From NCBI GenBank assembly GCA_947372865.1, contig CANBVJ010000038.1:1-32997 (forward strand): a stretch of DNA of 32,997 nucleotides. Reading direction: 5' to 3'. The notes beneath the pieces are model-generated. The model was not told the DNA's origin. It did no database searches and worked only from the letters and a program-made list of their open reading frames with translations. The stretch is from Comamonadaceae bacterium (GTDB lineage Bacteria > Pseudomonadota > Gammaproteobacteria > Burkholderiales > Burkholderiaceae_C). The first letter of the stretch is position 1. Every line of letters begins with the position of its first letter. The position numbers and the translations under genes are program-made. This document shows positions 1 to 5,566 of this stretch, one piece after another.

Positions 1-284
1 TGTCTGACGCAATCGCCCAGCCCACGACCTTGCGGGCAAACAAGTCCAGCACCATGGACAGGTACAACCAAACGCTGCGCGTTCGGATGTAGGTGATGTC
101 AGCCACCCAGGCCTGATCGGGTCTATTCTTCGCCAGGCCGCAGCAGTGCCGGCTTTCGGTCTCTAACTGGCGGATGCGCTGTTGCTCAGCGGTTAAAAGC
201 TTGCCGATGCCGGGTTGGCCCAGTGGTTCGGCCCCAATCCACCACCCAGCGTCTAAGCGCCGTCTGCCCCAAACTCACGTCTTT
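1..284 (-). pseudogene. IS3-family transposase remnant (orfA and orfB pieces joined)
   Basis: Read on the minus strand, about 284-230 gives an orfA-like helix-turn-helix fragment (LGQTALRRWV). The frame then shifts, and a second frame continues the orfA pattern (LGQPGIGK, then TAEQQRIRQLE, the start of the orfA coiled coil). After about seven codons it runs in frame into the middle of an orfB integrase core (QAWVADITYIRT, then LYLSMVLDLFARKVVGWA), which carries the first catalytic Asp of the DDE triad. Everything between the orfA coiled coil and this point is missing, roughly 100 or more residues compared with intact IS3 elements. The orfB part runs off the left edge, so the far end is unknown. 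One frameshift plus an internal deletion make it non-functional. No terminal inverted repeat was recognised near 285-340. Confidence 0.8.
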
Positions 285-340
285 TTACCCAGGTGATTTC
301 CACCTATCTGTCTGTACGAAGTCGTTAGACCCGCACACAC

Positions 341-395
341 TTCGCCCCCCCCTTTTTTCCTCACCGCTGGGGAAGAAGGGGGGGTGAGAGGCGAA
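341..395. repeat. Long imperfect inverted repeat (C-rich/G-rich hairpin)
   Basis: TTCGCC at 341-346 pairs with GGCGAA at 390-395. Inside these, a C-tract plus T6CC (345-360) pairs with GGAAGAAGGGGGGG (371-384), with a loop around 361-370. Neither side is followed by a clear T-run in the right orientation, so this is not a textbook terminator. It lies between the transposase remnant and an AT-rich stretch (about 400-486) that probably holds the promoter of the nuclease gene. Confidence 0.45.
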
Positions 396-486
396 AAAAC
401 AGTCTGATAACCTAAAAAATCAAAATTTCAAAAAATGAAAAGTGCAAAATGAATACATCAAAAATATTAGTTGAAACGGTTTTTCG

Positions 487-1281
487 ATGTTCCGTCCATT
501 GCGCATCCCGCCCACGCCCTGGAGGAGCTGGCTATCGCTGTTGATCGGCTGCGCCATGGCCACACAGGCTTTCGCCTGGGGCTCCCAAGGCCACGAGGTG
601 GTTGCTGCCATCGCCTGGCGAGGTTTGCAGCCCAAGGCGCGCCAGGAGGTAGCCCGGCTGCTGGCGCTGGAGTCTGGCCAGACGCTGGAGTCGATTGCCA
701 CCTGGGCCGATGAGCACCGCAGCGCGGCCACCGGCGCGTGGCATTACGTCAACTTTCCCCGGGACACCTGCAGCTACGAGCCGCTGCGCGATTGTCCCGA
801 TGGCAAGTGCGTGGTGGCGGCCATTGCGCGCCAGCAGGCGGTTTTTGCCTCGCACGCCAGCGATAGCGAGCGATTCAAGGCTCTGAAATACCTGGTGCAC
901 CTGGTCGCAGACGTGCACCAACCCCTGCATGCCGGCTACGCCGATGACCGGGGTGGCAACCGGTTTCAGTTGCGGGCATTCGTGCGCGGCAGCAATTTGC
1001 ATGCGCTGTGGGACAGCGGCTTGCTGCACCAGATGGAGCTGGACAACACGGCGCTGGTGGCGCTGCTGCAAAGCCTTGCCCCTGTGGCCTATGGCAGGGA
1101 CCTGAACGTGGTTCACATGGCGCAAGAGTCCTGCCGCATCGTGGCACTGGCGGACTTTTACCCCCAGGGCGAACTAAGTGACGCATACGTGCAGCGCTTT
1201 ACCCCTGTCGTGCAGCAGCGTCTGGCGCTGGCTGGTGCGCGGCTGGCGGCCATGCTCAATGCGGCTGTAGTCACCGACTGA
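487..1281 (+). CDS. Secreted S1/P1-family nuclease
   Basis: 264 aa. Predicted exported zinc-dependent phosphodiesterase that degrades single-stranded DNA/RNA and removes 3' phosphates. A signal peptide (hydrophobic 15-29) ends AFA, so cleavage would leave Trp31 as the new N-terminus. In S1/P1 enzymes the mature N-terminal Trp is itself a zinc ligand. The other ligands are at the family spacing: His36, Asp75, His86 (WHYVN), His138/Asp142/His148 (VHLVADVHQPLHAG) and His172/Asp176 (NLHALWD). All nine are present, so the enzyme should be active. Cys95, Cys103 and Cys108 could form a disulfide in the periplasm or outside the cell. No good ribosome binding site precedes the ATG. The upstream DNA is strikingly AT-rich compared with the rest. 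Single gene, no operon partner evident. Confidence 0.9.
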   Translation: MFRPLRIPPTPWRSWLSLLIGCAMATQAFAWGSQGHEVVAAIAWRGLQPKARQEVARLLALESGQTLESIATWADEHRSAATGAWHYVNFPRDTCSYEPLRDCPDGKCVVAAIARQQAVFASHASDSERFKALKYLVHLVADVHQPLHAGYADDRGGNRFQLRAFVRGSNLHALWDSGLLHQMELDNTALVALLQSLAPVAYGRDLNVVHMAQESCRIVALADFYPQGELSDAYVQRFTPVVQQRLALAGARLAAMLNAAVVTD

Positions 1282-1312
1282 CCTGCATCACCCCGGCGCC
1301 TGCGGTGCTGTT

Positions 1313-1401
1313 GAAAAATGGGTGTTTCGGGCGGTGGCGGCGCGCGCGGGTTTGTATTGGCCCGGCGTGATCCCGGCGTGGCCCGCTTCACACCATTTTT
1401 C
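1313..1401. repeat. 9-bp inverted repeat framing the leader of the nitroreductase gene
   Basis: GAAAAATGG at 1313-1321 and CCATTTTTC at 1393-1401 are perfect reverse complements separated by 71 bp. The right arm abuts the AGGAG ribosome binding site of the nitroreductase gene (ATG at 1414). The spacer stays open in the nitroreductase frame but is very rich in GGC/GCG. A long-range leader hairpin that could occlude the ribosome binding site is possible. Confidence 0.4.
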
Positions 1402-1413
1402 AGGAGCGCATCC

Positions 1414-2073
1414 ATGAACATGTTGACCAAGTTGGCACAGGGTCTGATTGGCCAGTACAAACCAGTGGCGGCGTTGACCAACGGCAGCCACACCACGCAC
1501 TTGCCGCTTGCCAACACCAGCGGTGGCCTGCCGCTGATGCAGGCGCTGGCGCAGCGGCATTCGGTGCGTGAGTTTGACCCGGCTGCGCTGCCGGACCAAA
1601 CCCTCTCAGACCTGCTGTGGGCGGCGGCCGGCATCAACCGCCCGAAGTTGGGCGGGCGCACGGTGCCCAGCGCCATGAACGGGCAAGAAGTGGATGTGTA
1701 CGCGGCCATGCCCCACGGCTTGTTCCGCTACGACGCGCCCAGCCACAGCCTGCACCTCATTACCGCCGTGGACGTGCGCCGCGTGACTGGTTATCAGGAT
1801 TTTGTGGACACCGCGCCCATGGACCTGGTGTTTGTGGCCGACCATTCGCGCATGAAGCTGGTGCCTGCCAGCCGACGCGAGGCCTATGCTTTTGCCGTGG
1901 CCGGCGCCATGGCGCAAAACGTGGCCTTGTACTGCGCCAGCGCCGGACTGGGCGCGGTCATTCGTGCCTGGTTTGACCGAAGTGCGCTGGAGCAAGCCCT
2001 GGGGTTGGGCAGCGACCAGCAGGTCTTGCTGGCGCAAACCGTGGGCCAGCCGCGCCCGCCCTTGGTGGCCTAG
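1414..2073 (+). CDS. SagB/ThcOx-like nitroreductase family protein
   Basis: 219 aa from the ATG at 1414, chosen because AGGAG stands just upstream at 1402-1406. The frame stays open back to 1318, but that part is low-complexity. The protein looks like a flavin (FMN)-dependent nitroreductase-fold oxidoreductase of the SagB/ThcOx branch. It has the N-terminal R-S-V-R-E-F motif that contacts FMN phosphate, followed by LSDLLWAAAGINR and SAMNGQEVDVY. Towards the C-terminus is the usual helix and glycine segment (AMAQNVALYCASAGLGAV), and it ends in a TVGQPR strand. The natural substrate cannot be told from sequence. Members outside peptide-maturation operons are mostly uncharacterised, and no RiPP genes are nearby. 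Confidence 0.82.
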   Translation: MNMLTKLAQGLIGQYKPVAALTNGSHTTHLPLANTSGGLPLMQALAQRHSVREFDPAALPDQTLSDLLWAAAGINRPKLGGRTVPSAMNGQEVDVYAAMPHGLFRYDAPSHSLHLITAVDVRRVTGYQDFVDTAPMDLVFVADHSRMKLVPASRREAYAFAVAGAMAQNVALYCASAGLGAVIRAWFDRSALEQALGLGSDQQVLLAQTVGQPRPPLVA

Positions 2074-2099
2074 GATGTCCCGTGCTAGCGGCCAGGGCC

Positions 2100-2127
2100 G
2101 CAAAGCGCGCTAGCATCCGCGCTTTGC
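2100..2127. terminator. Strong hairpin between nitroreductase and DUF427 genes
   Basis: GCAAAGCGCG (2100-2109) and CGCGCTTTGC (2118-2127) form a perfect 10-bp stem with an 8-nt loop. There is no T-tract after it, so it may be an inefficient terminator or an RNA-stabilising hairpin. It sits 27 bp after the nitroreductase stop. Confidence 0.4.
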
Positions 2128-2172
2128 GCCTTAGCGGCGTCACAGGCCTCCGGGGCCGCAAGGAGCATTTGC

Positions 2173-2451
2173 ATGAAAGCAGTTTGGAAAGACACCGTGA
2201 TCGCCGAGAGTGACGCCACGGTGATGGTCGAAGGCAACCATTATTTCCCCGAGGCGTCCGTCAAGCGCGAGTTCATCAGCTTTAGTAACCACAAGACCAG
2301 TTGCCCCTGGAAGGGCCAGGCGAGCTATTACTCGCTCATCGTCAACGGCGACCTGAATCCGGACGCGGCCTGGTACTACGCTGATCCCAAAGAGGCGGCC
2401 AGCAATATCAAGGGCTACGTGGCGTTCTGGAAGGGCGTTAAGGTCAGTTAA
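2173..2451 (+). CDS. DUF427 domain protein
   Basis: 92 aa, a full-length single DUF427 domain. Diagnostic pieces are the N-terminal A-x-W-x-x-x-V-I-A-E-S, then VEGNHYFP, the TSCPWKGQASYYS core and the AAWYYADPKEAA segment near the C-terminus. DUF427 proteins are small cytosolic beta-barrels of unknown biochemical role, widespread in proteobacteria and actinobacteria. An AAGGAG ribosome binding site precedes the ATG (2159-2164). The gene converges with the dioxygenase-like gene on the other strand, leaving only 24 bp between the stops. Nothing in the neighbourhood indicates a function. Confidence 0.88.
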   Translation: MKAVWKDTVIAESDATVMVEGNHYFPEASVKREFISFSNHKTSCPWKGQASYYSLIVNGDLNPDAAWYYADPKEAASNIKGYVAFWKGVKVS

Positions 2452-2475
2452 CGCGCGCAGCAGCTTGACGCTAAG

Positions 2476-3279
2476 TTAGGCTGCCAGCAGCACCGGAAAA
2501 CTCTCCGAGTCCATGGCCGCGCCGTCGGCGGGGCCGCCGCTTTGCGGTGGCGGCGGCGACATAAAGCCGCTGCGCAGCACAAATCGCGCATCGTCCCCGG
2601 TAAAGCGGGCCGAGAAGGCGCGCCGGCGCTGGGCGCTGGCGTTGGCCGGCGAGCCATGCACGGTGAGGCCATGGAAGGCGACGCAGTCGCCCACCTCCAG
2701 CGCCCATTGCAGCACGTGGTGCTGGGCGCGCTCGGCCTCGAAGTCGGGCGGGGTCTCGAAGCGGCTGTCTTGCGCGTTGGCGTGTGCTTTTTGGTCCACA
2801 AAGCGCGCCGGTGTGAACCAGCGGCCCCAGGCGTGGGAGCCAGCGATAAATTCGATCGAAGTGTCTTTTTCTACCGGGTCCAGCGGAATCCACAGGCTCA
2901 CGATGTCGTGGCCGTCAATGGGGTAGTAAGGCTGGTCGTGGTGCCAGGGCGTGCGCTCTTTGGTGCCGGGTTCTTTGACGAGCACATGCTCGTGGTACAG
3001 ATTGACCTTGGCCGAACCCATCAATTGTGCGGCGAGCTGTTTGGCGTTGGACCCAAAAAAGAAATCGCGGTAGGGGCCAATGCGCTGCCAGTTGCAGTAG
3101 TCACCAAAGAACCTGCCGGGGTTGCCCTCGGGCGTATATTGCTTAGCAAAGGGGCCGGGCTGGTTCAGATTTTCTTCCACGCCCTCGCGCAGGCGGGCAA
3201 TCCATTCAGGGCTGATCACGCCGCGCAGCGGAACCGCACCGTCTTTTTGGTAGTCTGCCAGCGTTTGGGGATCCAACAT
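2476..3279 (-). CDS. Phytanoyl-CoA dioxygenase (PhyH) family Fe(II)/2-oxoglutarate oxygenase
   Basis: 267 aa. Predicted non-haem iron, 2-oxoglutarate-dependent oxygenase with a double-stranded beta-helix core. The metal triad is visible as His113-x-Asp115 (PWHHDQPYY) and His208 (LTVHGSP), with an Arg about ten residues later (QRRRAFSARF) to bind the 2-oxoglutarate carboxylate. SLWIPLDPV and FIAGSHAWGRW are further family landmarks. AAGGAG stands before the ATG at 3279. It is divergent from the Rieske oxygenase gene across a 96-bp gap holding a perfect 16-bp palindrome that matches the hut operator, so the two are probably co-regulated. PhyH-family enzymes outside fatty-acid metabolism hydroxylate or demethylate small molecules. 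The substrate here is unknown; an imidazole or histidine derivative is suggested only by regulation. Confidence 0.88.
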   Translation of the reverse strand: MLDPQTLADYQKDGAVPLRGVISPEWIARLREGVEENLNQPGPFAKQYTPEGNPGRFFGDYCNWQRIGPYRDFFFGSNAKQLAAQLMGSAKVNLYHEHVLVKEPGTKERTPWHHDQPYYPIDGHDIVSLWIPLDPVEKDTSIEFIAGSHAWGRWFTPARFVDQKAHANAQDSRFETPPDFEAERAQHHVLQWALEVGDCVAFHGLTVHGSPANASAQRRRAFSARFTGDDARFVLRSGFMSPPPPQSGGPADGAAMDSESFPVLLAA

Positions 3280-3318
3280 GGTGCGCTCCTTCGGGGCTTA
3301 GGCCTAATGGTGTGGGGG

Positions 3319-3346
3319 TTGTGTAAGTTGTCTAGACAACTATACT
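3319..3346 (+). promoter_or_regulatory. Probable sigma-70-type promoter of the Rieske operon
   Basis: A TATACT -10 box (3341-3346) lies 16 bp downstream of a weak TTGTGT -35 (3319-3324), about 30 bp before the start codon. The palindromic operator fills the spacer between the two boxes, the classic position for repression by blocking RNA polymerase. Confidence 0.5.
3326..3341. promoter_or_regulatory. Putative HutC operator in the phyH/Rieske divergent promoter
   Basis: AGTTGTCTAGACAACT is a perfect 16-bp palindrome. Its core GTCTAGAC fits GT-N-TA-N-AC, the pattern reported for the HutC subfamily of GntR regulators. It is 15/16 identical to the site between hutU and hutC at 14740-14755. The shared extra GTGT just upstream extends the resemblance. 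Binding by the HutC encoded here is inferred, not shown. Confidence 0.75.
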
Positions 3347-3375
3347 TTACACTGACCATCAAAGGAGAAGCAGCC

Positions 3376-4446
3376 ATGTTTTTGCGCAATACCTGGTACA
3401 TCGCCGCCTGGAACCGTGAGCTCGGCGACAAACCGCTGGCCGTACGCGTGCTGGGCGAGGACATCGTGCTCTACCGCAAATCGGACGGCAGCGCCGCCGC
3501 CCTGGAAGACGCCTGCCCCCACCGCAAACTGCCGCTCTCGCTGGGGCGCATCCAGGGCGACCACCTGGAATGCGGCTACCACGGCCTGACCTTTGACTGC
3601 AGCGGTGCCTGCGTCAAAGTGCCGGGCATGGACCGCATGCCGCCCGGTGCGCGCGTGCGCTCGTACCCATTGCATGAACGTTACGGCCTGTTGTGGATCT
3701 GGATGGGCGAGCCTGAGCGCGCCGACCCGGCCACCATCCACCAGATTCCCCACTGGGACGACCCGACCTGGGGCTGCAACCAGGGTGAGGCCATCGACAT
3801 GGCCTGCAACTACCTGCACATCACCGACAACTTGCTCGACCCGTCGCACGTCTCCTGGGTGCACCAAAGCTCGTTTGGCAGCGCCGCTTGCGAAGACACG
3901 CCGCTGGACACCACAGTGGCCGACAACGGTGTCACCGTGTCGCGCTGGATGCGCGACGTGGAGCCGGCGCCGTTTTACGTGCCTTTCCTCAAATTCAAAG
4001 GCAACTGCGACCGCAAGCAGCAGTACGAGGTGCGTTTCCCTAGCCACGCCTATATCAAGGCCATCTTCGTGCCCGCAGGCACGGGCGGCGACGACAAAGC
4101 GCTCCACCCTGACGGCTTCATCATGGACAGCTACAACTTCATGACGCCGGTGGACGAAACCCACACCCGCTACTACTGGTTCCAGATGCGCAACTTTGCG
4201 CCGGGGGACGCCGAGATTTCGCGCCAGTTCACCGAGTCGGTGCGCTTTGCGTTCGCCGAAGACAAGATCATTTTGGAAGCGGTGCAAAAAGGCATAGACC
4301 GCGCTGCCGTGCCGCCCATTGGCCTGAAGATTGACTTAGGGCCCACGCGCTTTCGCCGCGCCATGGCGCAGTTGATTGCCGAAGAACAGGCGCGCGCGCC
4401 AGTCGCAGCGCGCAGCATTCCCATTCACCCGGAATCCGTATCGTGA
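3376..4446 (+). CDS. Rieske non-haem iron oxygenase, vanillate demethylase (VanA)-like
   Basis: 356 aa from the ATG at 3376, chosen because AAAGGAG (3361-3367) precedes it at ideal distance. The same frame is open far upstream, but only antisense to the phyH gene. Rieske [2Fe-2S] ligands are Cys47-x-His49 and Cys66-x2-His69. The catalytic mononuclear iron motif D-x3-D-x2-H-x4-H is at Asp151-His163 (DNLLDPSHVSWVH). Length and the N-terminal NTWYIAAWNREL match the vanillate O-demethylase / carnitine-type group, which removes methyl groups or hydroxylates small acids. Such enzymes need an electron-donating reductase, and none is encoded in the window. The stop overlaps the next gene (GTGA), so it is translationally coupled to the aminotransferase. 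The hut-like operator at its promoter makes N-demethylation or hydroxylation of a histidine derivative an attractive but unproven role. Confidence 0.9.
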   Translation: MFLRNTWYIAAWNRELGDKPLAVRVLGEDIVLYRKSDGSAAALEDACPHRKLPLSLGRIQGDHLECGYHGLTFDCSGACVKVPGMDRMPPGARVRSYPLHERYGLLWIWMGEPERADPATIHQIPHWDDPTWGCNQGEAIDMACNYLHITDNLLDPSHVSWVHQSSFGSAACEDTPLDTTVADNGVTVSRWMRDVEPAPFYVPFLKFKGNCDRKQQYEVRFPSHAYIKAIFVPAGTGGDDKALHPDGFIMDSYNFMTPVDETHTRYYWFQMRNFAPGDAEISRQFTESVRFAFAEDKIILEAVQKGIDRAAVPPIGLKIDLGPTRFRRAMAQLIAEEQARAPVAARSIPIHPESVS

Positions 4447-5555
4447 GCGCATCCCCCCATGGACTGACTTTCAACCCGCATGTGGCGGCGCTGCCGCCGT
4501 ACAACGCCGGCACCAATGTGGCCATTGCACGTGCCGTCTCGGGCCGCGAGGACATTGCGCGCCTGGCCAGCAACGAAAACCCCGAGGGGTGCTCGCCCAA
4601 GGTGATGCAGGCGCTGGCGTCCAGCGCCTTCGAGCCCTGGCGCTACGCCGACCCGGCTTGCACCGCCTTGCGCGCCGCACTGGCGGCCCGCCTGGGCGTA
4701 GACGCAGCGCAGATTGTGGTGGGCAATGGCTCGGAAGAAATGATTGCCGCCGTGTCGCGCGCGCTGCTGGTGCAAGACAGCGAGGTGCTCACCGTGGTGC
4801 CCAGCTTTGGCCTGCACGAAATCGAGCCCTTGGCCCTGGGTGCACACGTCACCAAACTGGCCATGACGGCGGACTGCGGCTTTGACTTGGACGCGCTAGA
4901 GGCCGCCATGGCCAGCGCCCCGCGCATTGTGTTTTTGTCTTCGCCTTGGAACCCGGTGGGCCCGGCGCTCAGCGCAGCGGACTTGCAGCGCGTGCTGCGT
5001 GCGGTGCAGCCCGGCAGCCTCTTGGTGCTGGACGAGGCGTATTTTGAATACGCCGACCCAGGCAGGGTGGACGGATTAGAGGCGCTCAAGGCCAGCGGTT
5101 TGCCCTACGTGGTGTTGCGCACGTTTTCCAAGGCCTACGGCCTGGCCGGTTTGCGCGTGGGCTACGCCGTGTGTTCGGACCCCGAGATTGCGCGTGTGAT
5201 GGGCTCGGCCAAAACGCCTTTCAACGTGAACGCCGCAGCGCAACTCGCTGCACTGGCCGCGCTGGAAGACGAGGCCTGGATGCGCGCGTCGGTGGCGCGC
5301 GTGCGCACCGAGCGCGCCCGGGTGGCCGCTGCTTTGAAGGCGCTGGGCCTGCGCGTGGCCGATTCGCAAACCAACTTCTTGTTCTTTGAATGCCACAGCG
5401 ACAGCGCCGAACAAGCCGCAGCGCTGCTGCGCCAAGGCATCATCGTCAAAGCCTGGCGCGAGGCGGGCTACGAGCGCTTTATGCGCGCCACCATCGGTAG
5501 CGCCCAAGACAACGACCGCCTGCTGGCCGCATTGGCGGCGCTCAACCCCGCCTGA
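4443..5555 (+). CDS. PLP-dependent aminotransferase, HisC (histidinol-phosphate aminotransferase)-like
   Basis: 370 aa, GTG start overlapping the Rieske stop. Fold-type I class I/II aminotransferase: LASNENPEG near the N-terminus as in HisC, Asn170 in SSPWNPVG, Asp197 in VLDEAYFEYA (pyridine-N contact), Schiff-base Lys230 in TFSKAYGLAGLR with Arg238 as phosphate ligand, and a C-terminal Arg in the ERFMRATIG segment for the substrate carboxylate. HisC makes histidinol phosphate in biosynthesis. A second copy in a catabolic, hut-operator-bearing operon beside a D-2-hydroxyacid dehydrogenase more plausibly interconverts histidine (or a derivative) and imidazolepyruvate. Aromatic amino acids are an alternative substrate. 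A biosynthetic HisC role is disfavoured because no other his genes are here. Confidence 0.85.
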   Translation: MSASPHGLTFNPHVAALPPYNAGTNVAIARAVSGREDIARLASNENPEGCSPKVMQALASSAFEPWRYADPACTALRAALAARLGVDAAQIVVGNGSEEMIAAVSRALLVQDSEVLTVVPSFGLHEIEPLALGAHVTKLAMTADCGFDLDALEAAMASAPRIVFLSSPWNPVGPALSAADLQRVLRAVQPGSLLVLDEAYFEYADPGRVDGLEALKASGLPYVVLRTFSKAYGLAGLRVGYAVCSDPEIARVMGSAKTPFNVNAAAQLAALAALEDEAWMRASVARVRTERARVAAALKALGLRVADSQTNFLFFECHSDSAEQAAALLRQGIIVKAWREAGYERFMRATIGSAQDNDRLLAALAALNPA

Positions 5556-5566
5556 AGGAAATCGCT

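Noticed and set aside
2542..3375. Open frame extending the Rieske oxygenase upstream by about 280 codons
   Set aside because: It runs antisense through the phyH gene and across the operator and promoter. The encoded sequence has no family features, and a good ribosome binding site marks 3376 as the start.
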